Part shown: one piece after another, positions 37,641 to 48,337 of the stretch | Numbering within the stretch: position 1 is the stretch's first letter | Layout of the letters: the number at the start of each line of letters is the position of its first letter | Origin: Diorhabda sublineata | Taxonomy: Eukaryota > Arthropoda > Insecta > Coleoptera > Chrysomelidae | Direction of reading: 5' to 3' | Length of the DNA: 64,000 nt | Assembly: GCF_026230105.1 (NCBI RefSeq) | Contig: NC_079478.1 | Coordinates: forward strand, 34,673,653-34,737,652 | The notes under the pieces: generated by a model | The model's database searches: none | What the model saw: only the letters and a program-made list of their open reading frames with translations | Told to the model about the DNA's origin: nothing | Position numbers and translations under genes: made by a program

Positions 37641-38230
37641 GGAAAGAATTTGGGTGGAAAACTTTATAAGATACGGCTGGTGCAAGAATTGAAGCCACAC
37701 GATCTCCCACAACGTCTAACATTTGGTGAATGGGCGCTGGCAAAGTTGGAGGAAGATCCATTTTTTTATCGAAAAATTGTGTTCAGCGACGAAGCTCGTT
37801 TCTGGTTGAATGGATACGCCAACAAGCAAAATTGTCGCATGTGGAGTGAAGATCAGCCAGAGGTATTGCAAGAGCTACCAATGTATCCCGAAAAATTAAC
37901 TGTTTGGTTGGTTATGGGACGGTGGCATCATCGAGCCGATGCCTGTCATGTGAGTTTAACAAAACAGTCCCACGTGCAACACAGCACGCGAAACAATGAC
38001 CAAATTGAGAACCGTCTTCGGTGATCAGTTCATCTCACGATTGGCCACCTAGATCGTATAATTTAACGCCTTTTGACTATTTCTTGTGGAGCCATGTTAA
38101 GGTTAATGTCTACAAGGATAAACCAGCAACGATTGACGCACTGGAAGCCAATATTGAAGCATTTATTCGTGAAATATCGGCCGATATGTTGGAGAGAGGG
38201 TGCCAAAATTCAAACATCAAATTATACTGA
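37641..38230 (+). pseudogene. Tc1/mariner-superfamily transposase pseudogene
   Basis: First part 37650-38024: LKPHDLPQRLTFGEWAL, then FSDEARFWLNGYANKQNCR with the first catalytic Asp (FSDE), then WSEDQPE. The second catalytic-Asp region is deleted. The second part continues in another frame (38021-38230) with WPPRSYNLTPFDYFLW, where the third catalytic residue position reads Asn instead of Asp, then DALEANIEAFIREI. Frameshift, deletion and residue loss show it is dead. The N-terminal DNA-binding part is missing. Confidence 0.85.
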
Positions 38231-38235
38231 TCGTT

Positions 38236-38757
38236 CTATCGATTCCAATGAAGATTTCATCAATTTTTTCAAATTTTTTGTGTTTTTTTTTAAAATCAAA
38301 TCCTATACCTCTTAAAAAATCAGCGATTAGTATGAGAGACCACTATCTTCAAACATTTCCCTTATATACATTGATCTTGCAATAAGACTTCATGTACATG
38401 TGTTTTCGTGTAAATAACCGTCTACATTATTCACTACTCCACCACCTTATCATTATTTCATATGATAACGTAGATTTCCTCAATATAACTACCAAATATT
38501 TGTGAATTAGCATTGATGTCAACATTTTTAGACGCAAGTTTGCTCCACACAATCCATTTTGATATTGAAGCATGACTGCCGAGTTTGCGCTCTAGTAAGC
38601 ACGTCTAGACGCATGCAAACCAGTTAGCTTATGGTGTGAATATATTTATAATAAGTTACAACGTGAAATGATAATTATTTTGCTTTAAAAATGAGTAAAT
38701 TAGAGATCAGCATAGGTATACCTTATGAAAAAGCGGTGAGAAGTTTTTTATGTAAAA
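38236..38757. other. Gap between transposase remnant and satellite
   Basis: No gene or repeat recognised apart from the immediate left flank of the 166/167-bp array (from about 38730), which already resembles part of a unit. Confidence 0.5.
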
Positions 38758-41457
38758 AGAAAGACGTGCGTTGGTAGCTGTTTCCACAGGCTTGCACCAT
38801 TCCAAAGAAAGGAGTAGGTCTTGCAAAAACTGCTCTAGCTCTGGGAGCGATGAGAGAAACCCCTTTAAACTCATGGAGATGTCTGAAGATACTGATCTAG
38901 AACTTCTGTAGATTATAGTGTTCGAGAAAGACGTGCTTTGGTAACTGTTTCCACAGGCTTGCACTATTCCAATAAAGGAGTAGGTCTTTAAAAAACTGCT
39001 CTAGCTCTGGGAGCGATGGGAGAAACCCCTTTAAACTCATGGAGATGTCTGTGGATACTGATCTAGAACTTCTGTAGATTATAGTGTTCGAGAAAGACGT
39101 GCTTTGGTAACTGTTTCCACAGGCTTGCACTATTCCAAAGAAAGGAGTAGGTCTTAAAAAAACTGCTCTAGCTCTGGGAGCGATGGGAGAAACCCCTTTA
39201 AACTCATGGAGATGTCTGTGGATACTGATCTAGAACTTCTGTAGATTATAGTGTTCGAGAAAGACGTGCTTTGGTAACTGTTTCCACAGGCTTGCACTAT
39301 TCCAAAGAAAGGAGTAGGTCTTAAAAAAACTGCTCTAGCTCTGGGAGCGATGGGAGAAACCCCTTTAAACTCATGGAGATGTCTGTGGATACTGATCTAG
39401 AACTTCTGTAGATTATAGTGTTCGAGAAAGACGTGCTTTGGTAACTGTTTCCACAGGCTTGCACTATTCCAAAGAAAGGAGTAGGTCTTAAAAAAACTGC
39501 TCTAGCTCTGGGAGCGATGGGAGAAACCCCTTTAAACTCATGGAGATGTCTGTGGATACTGATCTAGAACTTCTGTAGATTATAGTGTTCGAGAAAGACG
39601 TGCTTTGGTAACTGTTTCCACAGGCTTGCACTATTCCAATAAAGGAGTAGGTCTTTAAAAAACTGCTCTAGCTCTGGGAGCGATGGGAGAAACCCCTTTA
39701 AACTCATGGAGATGTCTGTGGATACTGATCTAGAACTTCTGTAGATTATAGTGTTCGAGAAAGACGTGCTTTGGTAACTGTTTCCACAGGCTTGCACTAT
39801 TCCAAAGAAAGGAGTAGGTCTTAAAAAAACTGCTCTAGCTCTGGGAGCGATGAGAGAAACCCCTTTAAACTCATGGAGATGTCTGAAGATACTGATCTAG
39901 AACTTCTGTAGATTATAGTGTTCGAGAAAGACGTGCTTTGGTAACTGTTTCCACAGGCTTGCACTATTCCAATAAAGGAGTAGGTCTTTAAAAAACTGCT
40001 CTAGCTCTGGGAGCGATGAGAGAAACCCCTTTAAACTCATGGAGATGTCTGTGGATACTGATCTAGAACTTCTGTAGATTATAGTGTTCGAGAAAGACGT
40101 GCTTTGGTAACTGTTTCCACAGGCTTGCACTATTCCAAAGAAAGGAGTAGGTCTTAAAAAAACTGCTCTAGCTCTGGGAGCGATGGGAGAAACCCCTTTA
40201 AACTCATGGAGATGTCTGTGGATACTGATCTAGAACTTCTGTAGATTATAGTGTTCGAGAAAGACGTGCTTTGGTAACTGTTTCCACAGGCTTGCACTAT
40301 TCCAAAGAAAGGAGTAGGTCTTGCAAAAACTGCTCTAGCTCTGGGAGCGATGAGAGAAACCCCTTTAAACTCATGGAGATGTCTGAAGATACTGATCTAG
40401 AACTTCTGTAGATTATAGTGTTCGAGAAAGACGTGCTTTGGTAACTGTTTCCACAGGCTTGCACTATTCCAATAAAGGAGTAGGTCTTTAAAAAACTGCT
40501 CTAGCTCTGGGAGCGATGGGAGAAACCCCTTTAAACTCATGGAGATGTCTGTGGATACTGATCTAGAACTTCTGTAGATTATAGTGTTCGAGAAAGACGT
40601 GCTTTGGTAACTGTTTCCACAGGCTTGCACTATTCCAAAGAAAGGAGTAGGTCTTAAAAAAACTGCTCTAGCTCTGGGAGCGATGGGAGAAACCCCTTTA
40701 AACTCATGGAGATGTCTGTGGATACTGATCTAGAACTTCTGTAGATTATAGTGTTCGAGAAAGACGTGCTTTGGTAACTGTTTCCACAGGCTTGCACTAT
40801 TCCAAAGAAAGGAGTAGGTCTTGCAAAAACTGCTCTAGCTCTGGGAGCGATGGGAGATTTTCTTGTATAAAAAGCAAGCACAAGGGGAGAAACCCCTTTA
40901 AACTCATGGAGATGTCTGTGGATACTGATCTAGAACTTCTGTAGATTATAGTGTTCGAGAAAGACGTGCTTTGGTAACTGTTTCCACAGGCTTGCACTAT
41001 TCCAAAGAAAGGAGTAGGTCTTGCAAAAACTGCTCTAGCTCTGGGAGCGATGAGAGAAACCCCTTTAAACTCATGGAGATGTCTGAAGATACTGATCTAG
41101 AACTTCTGTAGATTATAGTGTTCGAGAAAGACGTGCTTTGGTAACTGTTTCCACAGGCTTGCACTATTCCAATAAAGGAGTAGGTCTTTAAAAAACTGCT
41201 CTAGCTCTGGGAGCGATGGGAGAAACCCCTTTAAACTCATGGAGATGTCTGTGGATACTGATCTAGAACTTCTGTAGATTATAGTGTTCGAGAAAGACGT
41301 GCTTTGGTAACTGTTTCCACAGGCTTGCACTATTCCAAAGAAAGGAGTAGGTCTTGCAAAAACTGCTCTAGCTCTGGGAGCGATGAGAGAAACCCCTTTA
41401 AACTCATGGAGATGTCTGAAGATACTGATCTAGAACTTCTGTAGATTATATTGTTTG
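38758..41457. repeat. 166/167-bp satellite array, 16 copies
   Basis: Units begin AGAAAGACGTG at 38758, 38925, 39091, 39258, 39425, 39592, 39758, 39925, 40091, 40258, 40425, 40591, 40758, 40958, 41125 and 41291. Three variants are mixed: one with TCTTGCAAAAAC, GATGAGAG and CTGAAGAT; one with CCAATAAAGG and TCTTTAAAAAAC (166 bp); one with TCTTAAAAAAAC. The unit starting 40758 has a 33-bp insertion near 40858-40890. The repeated 77-codon - strand frames are repeat artefacts. The array ends about 150 bp from the stop codon of the glycogen-targeting gene. Confidence 0.97.
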
Positions 41458-41610
41458 GGAAAGTTGTTCAAGTTTCAGGTCAATTCTGGATCGCTTAAAA
41501 GTCGAATTGCTCGATTCTGTATTGAGTGAGGGGTGTTACTTCCGGGTCCTCTTATGGGAATTAATACTCGGATAATTTCCGATGGATATAAAATACAAAA
41601 AAAATACTTA

Positions 41611-44600
41611 CTAGTAAAAACTGGCACCTATCCATTCGTCTTGCATTTGCGCCGCGGTGTTAGTCGTCGAAGTAGTACTATGCGACACTGGTAAACATTG
41701 AAAACAATAATTAGAACCACCGTTATTGTCCCAATACTGACAACCCCTACACTGAAACCGACACGCCATTTCCAGTTTTTGACCTATCGACAAAGTATGA
41801 GCGTATAACAAAAACGTGAATTTATCCGAAAATCCATCACAAGAATTATCGACGTAAGTAGCTTTAACGTCCGCGAAAGTCTGCCAAGAATCCAACGTGT
41901 ACCTGATATGAACGGATTTGTGGAAATCCAAATTCCTTACGCGCACTGTACCTTTCAGCGATAGCGAAATGGGATCCTCCACGTAAACGTTTTCCAAACA
42001 AACGTTGTGCTCTCTCACCAAATCCAAGAAATTCGGAAGACCTACTGGTTGTTGGAACATGGGTAAGAGATATTTTTCCGGTTTAGGTTGAGTTCTACCT
42101 ATCATGCTAGATAGAAATTCATTCGAAACGGATTCTCCAAAATCGGCGTCATCTAGATCTTCGTAAGCCGATGTGGGTATCTTCGGTATATCATCCATGA
42201 ACGTTCTCACGTCGGCTAAATCTAAACCGAGCGCGTCAGCGAATCTAACAAATTTCTTCTGTCCCGGCGTCCCAGGTGGCGTTTTCCCACTTTTCAAAGA
42301 CGTACTTCTTCTCACTCTCGGCTGTTGGATATCTTCTTCTTCTTCTTCTTCTTTATCCTCATCCACGTTATTCTCAGTTAGTAAATGAGAATCTTGATTT
42401 TCACTAGGATATACACGATCAGTATCAACACTAATATCGTCACTGATAATTATTTTCACGTTGCTGTTATCACTTACGTCACCGTTACATTTCGGTGCAT
42501 CCGATAAGGAAGTATCAACATCGAGACTCAATTCGTCTTCTTTGAAACTCAACATCGACGTATCTTCACTTATCGACAACATTTGCTGTGATGAATAATC
42601 AGACTCTTGAGAGTTGATGCACGTTTCGTTGTCTGACATGTCGATGCCGTTAGTGTGGTTCAATAATCGTTTATCTTCTGTATCGTAAAAGGTTCCATCG
42701 CTATCGCTATCGTTCGTTGAATTATTTGTCGTTGCTAGGACAGTTACTTGTGCTTGGACTGTTTGTTCATTGAGCCGTGAAGTGTCTGTCGTAAGTAATG
42801 TATCTTTGTTTAAAACGTTCAAGTCTACTTCTTCTAGTTCTTCTTCGGGACTGCCGGGAGATTCAAGCATATCCAAATCTGGAAGTAACAGGTTTTTTTT
42901 CACTATTTTGTCCAAACAAACAAGTTTATATTGATTACTACCCGTTTATATTGAGCAATCAATACGACAGGATACAAAAGTTTCAAGAAAAAATTATTCT
43001 TCATACGTAGCTTGAAAACTGGGAAAAGACAGTAGAAGAGGAAATCGCTGACCCAGTGCAAAAAAAGATATATCTCAAAATTTTGACATTTTGAGATATT
43101 ACTAATTCCAAGTCCAAAACCACCTATTTTTTTAACACTTGTTTTACTCTTTCTTCATCCTGAGCTGATGGTTTTGGTAGGTCAACACAGTAACAACTCA
43201 AAATAGTACACTATTTCACCAAACCTTGATTATATTGCAATGGTTTAATATCACAAAATGTTTTTGTATTTATCAGCTGTTCATAGACATCACCTGTGGT
43301 TTGTTTTTGAAGAGAAATTGTGAAAATATTGGCAAGGTATTTTGGAAGGTTTGTAAAATTTGTGAAAGTCTATTAGTTATTAGTTTCCACAATGAATGGT
43401 TTTATTGAAAATCTCAAATCTACAGATATTGTTTGTGAAGGAATCCAAAGCGGATCATTCAAAGGTAAGATTCAAGTATTTGTTTTTCAAATGGAAAACT
43501 CGACAATCAAATTTCGTTCAAGATTAGACCAGTTCTGTACCAGTTCAGTAAGTACCGCATCCAAATTCAGAAGATTTTCACATTTTAACGGAAAATATTA
43601 CATCTGATGATGTTTTAAAAGATAAATTTTCGTTTGGTGATACCAAAATTGAATTACAAGAAGTCCAGCTTGTTACGGAAGACAACAGTAATAATCAGAA
43701 ATATGAGGAACAGGAAGAAGTTAAAACCTATGATTAAGAAGTGAATAAAGCAGATGATGGCAATAACTTTAATGAGGACAATGCTTCTGATGATATCGAT
43801 GATTACAGACCAGATGAAAATAGTAATAGTTCTGATAGCGAGTATGAAAACCTTGAAAATAACGTTCAACGGCAAATATTAGAGTTGAATCAAGTACAAG
43901 AGGGACCTCAAGATCAGGAAATCATTGAAATAAATAGAGGTATCAAAAAAAAAAGATTGGAAAATGATAAACTTTGGGCAAGAAATGTGAAAAACTGCAG
44001 GTGAAGCTTATCAAACAAAATCAGTTAACCTGAAGCAGGCAAAAACTGTAAAAAAAGGTTGTGGAGGCAAGTTTTAATCAAAGTGTTCAGGAAATATTAA
44101 CTTGGAGGATAGAAAAAAACTGTTATCTAATTCTCTAACTGATATGAATAAAAAAGAGACTTTATCTTAAAGCCAAATGGGTGAAGTAAAACCAAAGATG
44201 ACTCGCACAGATCAGCAAATTATTCTCACAATTCCATCAACAGAAATATAGTAAAGGTTTGTAAAAAGATGTTTACTGATACATTATGCTTTAGCACAAC
44301 TTTTTTAACTATTGTAAAAAAAGACGTCACCTACAGGCATTATTGAGCCAGATCTTAGGGGCAAACGTTTGAACCAACCCAAACCAGATCCTCAAATAGA
44401 GCCACTCTTGTAGGTCCGATACTAAAAGAGAATATATCGACGGAGATTTAAACCAAGCCGAAATCTACTGACTATAAAAAAGAAGCACAGCATAAGTGTG
44501 AAGAAATACTGTCTGTAAAAATTTAACATTTATTTTTCAACCAGAAAAGACCAGTGTTCCTTCTGCAAAAGCTACAACAATAGCCCAGAAGAAGAAAGGA

Positions 44601-46077
44601 TCAACATGAAACAAGAGTTGGATTTACGCAAGAAAGAAAAAGAACTATCACGAGAAGAGAAAAAACATGATAAGGAAGCAACCAGGGAAGCAAATTCAAA
44701 TCTTATTGTTTCTTGTTTCGATCCTCGGGCCGTTGTCCAATTACCAAAGGGCCAAGTATTAACCTTAAAATAACACTGCTGTAGAGCTGATAGAAGATTA
44801 GTCTTTTATCAAGACATGTAGTGGGAAAAATAAGAATAATGTTGGGCATACCCAAAACGAAGCAGATCTGATGCATTCACTGATCGAAAGACAAATGAAA
44901 TTAGCCACTAAAAAGACGCCTTTTTATGTTCCTAGCTAGCTAGTTGCGGTAATGGAAATGGCTAAAAAAGAGGAGGATCAGTTAGTTGTCAAAGAAATGG
45001 ATACACAAGATGTCCTGGATTGGAAGGAATAATGTGGGCGAATGATAAAATGTTTGAGGTTCGGAAGGATACAGGAAACACTGTTTTTCACAAAACATTT
45101 TATGAACAAAAAGACATGAAATCATTTAACTAGGATGACAAGATTGTGAATAAAAAAGATGGATATATAACAATAATTCCCAGAGGTTTATCGATCAAAA
45201 CAGCAGATGAAAACTCACTTAAAACACCTAACACACTTAACACTTTAATTCTTAGAGTCAAACAAGCATACTCAATTCCCCCAGGTATAACTGTTTTGAA
45301 GAGAGCGGATCTATTGAGTTCATTGAGCTCATTCCACGTCCATACCGTCCATTTTGAAAATTTGAGAACTTCCACTGTTGGTGAAAACGACGAAAAATCT
45401 GAAGATGATGATGACTATACTAATTCAACAAACTAAAATCTTGTATATGATGATTCAACCTCCAATATCTAAAAAGTGTTGGTTTTGAGATGTGACAGTT
45501 TAGCACTAGGGCAGCGAAATGTGGACAATTTGTTTTGTTCCAGAAATTCCATATTTAGCCACTAACGAAATCAGTTTTCTTTATATAAGTATTAAAACTA
45601 ATCTATACGTCGGATTCTCTTGAAATTTTGACAGCCGATATCTGAAACATGATGAAAACTAACACCGTAGTGAAAATCATTTTTCCGTCAAACCGCACTC
45701 GTATTTAGATGTCGTTTCTATACCAATTTCGTGCTCAATATCTTAGATCAAACTAGAATTCCCATCAGTATTTTTTTTACGAATCTATTAAATAATAAAA
45801 CAAAACGTTGTACCCAAAAATTCTAGACAAATTTCTATTAATGATTTCACTAACCTAAAAATTGTTCCGGATTAGATGAATGAGCGGGTTGAGATAGAGT
45901 AATAGGGTTTTCGTTAGCTGCCAACCAGCTGCTTTCGTCTGCTGATCCATTATCGTCATGCGTACCTAAAGATTTCAACTTTGAGTGTAATCTTCTGGCA
46001 AAAGCTTCTGCTCGTCCTCTGCAGGACATCGCCAAAAATGAACCAAGTCCCCCGCACCTTTCTCCGTCGGATGCCAT
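41611..46077 (-). CDS. Protein phosphatase 1 glycogen-targeting regulatory subunit (PPP1R3-type)
   Basis: Two coding exons: 46077-45855 (74 codons plus one base; donor GTTAGT) and 42902-41611 (acceptor AATAG, stop TAG), 504 residues in total. The phases agree, but that acceptor has a weak pyrimidine tract. Exon 1 starts MASDGERCGG and contains CRGRAEAFARRLHSKLKSL. The exon 2 product has a long acidic, Ser/Thr-rich linker, RRSTSLKSGKTPPGTPG, then KKFVRFADALGLDL (about 290-303), the RVxF-type docking site for the PP1 catalytic subunit. A CBM21 carbohydrate-binding domain follows (about 365-475) with FHKSVHIRYTLDSW and the QYWDNNGGSNY glycogen-binding signature. Such subunits bring PP1 to glycogen to activate glycogen synthase. 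It resembles the Drosophila glycogen-binding subunits Gbs-70E/Gbs-76A; I cannot say which. The start codon exon has an upstream acceptor (46094-46095), so 5' non-coding exons exist. Confidence 0.92.
43020..43390. other. Intron sequence upstream of the transposon-like remnant
   Basis: Part of the 2952-bp intron of the glycogen-targeting gene (42903-45854). No domain recognised; it may hold the 5' end of the inserted element. Confidence 0.4.
43392..45436 (+). pseudogene. Decayed multi-copy transposon-like gene inside an intron
   Basis: An almost full-length coding region is recoverable only across several frameshifts and stops. In order: MNGFIENLKSTDIVCEG (43392), an acidic segment ending GIKKKRLENDKLWARNVKN (about 43980), KKGCGGK and KCSG (Cys-rich, ~44060), VCKKMFTDTL (~44265), GIIEPDLRGKR (~44340), a charged EEKKHDKEATREA stretch (~44660), CFDPRAVVQLPKG (~44720), HTQNEAD (~44855) and a C-terminal frame 45146-45436. 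This order resembles a family of multi-copy insect proteins of unknown function with transposon-like distribution. It is antisense to the host gene and not under coding constraint now. Confidence 0.65.
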
Positions 46078-46093
46078 GAAGTAGGCAGATTAT
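46078..46093 (-). other. 5' UTR part of the start-codon exon, glycogen-targeting gene
   Basis: Sixteen bases lie between the acceptor (pyrimidine-rich TTTTTTTTTACAG at 46094-46106) and the ATG at 46077. They show that the transcript has at least one further upstream exon. Confidence 0.75.
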
Positions 46094-46106
46094 CTGTAAA
46101 AAAAAA

Positions 46107-48178
46107 TTTAGTTCAACCATAACCAATAAAAAAAATATTGTCGATTCGATTCGTTAATGGACTGTTCCACTGTTTACATTCTATCTTAAAATAAATTATT
46201 TTGACCTTAAAGACATAAACTCAAGCCAAATTACGCAATTATCACAGCTGGGCGATCAATTAGAATATTTTGTAAATATATATTTATTATACTTATCGTA
46301 ATTGAATTAATGAAAAAGTAAATAACCAAAAGTCAATCTAATTTCATTTAAATGCTCAACAAATGAAAGAAAAATGAATATTTTGGAAACGTGGTGATTT
46401 ATTTTTCAAAATAGTCGATACACTAAACCTAGCGATGTTTCAACTTTTTAAAATTTATTTAATAAAAAAGTTTTTTCGAGATCTGCAAAATAGGCCTTCC
46501 GTGGACGCTATTACCTACTCAATTGATTCAAATTTCTTAAAGGCTATGGATTTTTTACAGTTTAGTAACAAAAAGAAGCCGCACGTGGTTAAATCTGGGA
46601 AATATGGTGGATGGAACAGCAGTTTGTAGACTAATTGGGGCTACGTCGATAGCGAAGGTTTTTTCTCGAATTAGCTCAATAATTCAGAGTAGTATATCCT
46701 GGTGACAGTTTTGATTTTGTCCAGAACAATCTTTGCCTTCTTTACAACAACTTGGGGTCCACAGTTTCGATTATCCTTTGGTTTAATTGAAAATACTTGA
46801 AATATAAACTATTTTTTGATAATTAATAAGGGAACGAGGATTAAAGACTGATTAAATGATATAGATTCGTTTGAATTCAAAATATATCTTATACTAGAAG
46901 TTAAGTTTTGAATTCCCAATTTACGGAAATATCTTACACAAACAATAACATTTTCTGTCAATTAGAAATGTTTATTTTTTCAAAAAACTTCAGGGTTACT
47001 TGAAAACCCTTAAACGGTCTTGGTATGACATATGATACCAACTGTTCAATAATTTTTTTAAAAATCGGCGGGAAACTTTTGGACCTGGTTCTTTCTGTCA
47101 GGGCAAGGGAATTTAATTGTAAATGTGTTGGTCACACTGTTTTACAAAAATCTTTAACAGCTCACATCTCATCAGAAAAATGGCGTCTCATCCTAAAAAT
47201 GTAACTTGTTTTTTGTTATTGTACAAACAATTAGCTTCATAATGCAATTATGGAAAGGAAAAATCATGATAACTGATTTTTGTTTTAGAAAATAGAAAAT
47301 AGAAAGATAAAATGACTTTTTTTTAAACAAAGTTAATACGTTTTTGATAACTAAATTGTTATTAAATTGTCTATTGATATTTATTATTTATAATACTATT
47401 TAAATGTAAAAAAAGGAAATAAAATATGTAATATTGGCTAAATTCTAGAAATTTTTAGCTAAATAACTATAAATCTCACTACCCCTAAACCAGCAAAGTA
47501 TATTGGGACATATGGTTCAAAAATTGACATCTTACTTGAGGTCTAAATGATAGGAAATCATGACAACAAGAAAAAAAGTCATTGGTTAATGTCTTGCTAG
47601 TTTAAGGGTTGACACATTTTAAAAATTCTTCGTCACTTAATGATGATTAGGGTTTACCAACTGGATTATAAAAATTGATTTTCTGGAACCTGTTTTTTAA
47701 CATTTTTTTCCTCACTTCCCCTCGTTGTTTATTTGTTTGTGTTCAAATCAGACATAACTTTGTTGTTTACCTTCCATCCCTGGAGAGATAACTTGAATGT
47801 CGAAACTGCGTTTTTAAGAAATTAGTTTTTATATGAAATTATTCATATGAATGAATCGTTTGTTCCAAAAGCTTTTATTCCAACTCAATCTTTATATCGC
47901 TATTCGGCTTCTATTTTACGTCAGCAGTTGGCAATAAAAACAATATTTTGCCAAAAATGTTCTGTAGGAGTATGGTTAGTACTTGAAATAAAAATAAATG
48001 CCAGATATAATCGAATACGTAAAAACTAAATTTAACTGAACCAGATTGCATTTACATTATAACTGAATGCAATAAATATTTCTACATTATTAAACAACAA
48101 TGTAATTTAAATAATAAGAAAATTACTGATTCGAATAGGTTGGGTTGTACGAAGATTATAAACTGTTGAATCATTTTT
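46107..48178. other. AT-rich intronic or intergenic sequence
   Basis: No tandem repeats or transposon domains recognised. Open frames at 46435-46629 and 47847-48029 (+) lack domains and splice context. It probably belongs to the 5' intron of the glycogen-targeting gene. Confidence 0.5.
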
Positions 48179-48216
48179 CCTAAGATGGTCGTCGACGGAT
48201 GTGACCTCCATCTTAA
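48179..48216. repeat. Imperfect hairpin left of the 155-bp satellite
   Basis: CCTAAGATGG (48179-48188) pairs with CCATCTTAAG (48208-48217) at 9 of 10 positions. The arm core AAGATGG resembles that of the hairpin at 26434-26483. It lies about 120 bp before the satellite. Confidence 0.6.
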
Positions 48217-48337
48217 GTTTTTAAAGTAAGTATTTACTTTAGTCTATCAAGTAAATGTTACAGAAGAAATTTGTGATTTTGAACCAGAGCTACAATCTGT
48301 TCTGTGGTCATTCGTGAATTCGTATTATTTAACCAAA

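Noticed and set aside
38897..41330. Repeated 77-codon - strand frames as a multi-copy gene
   Set aside because: The unit is 166/167 bp, not a multiple of three; the frames pass through the same DNA in different phases and simply reflect array identity.
42798..43010. Open frame on the + strand across the glycogen-targeting exon
   Set aside because: Antisense shadow of the coding exon and intron edge.
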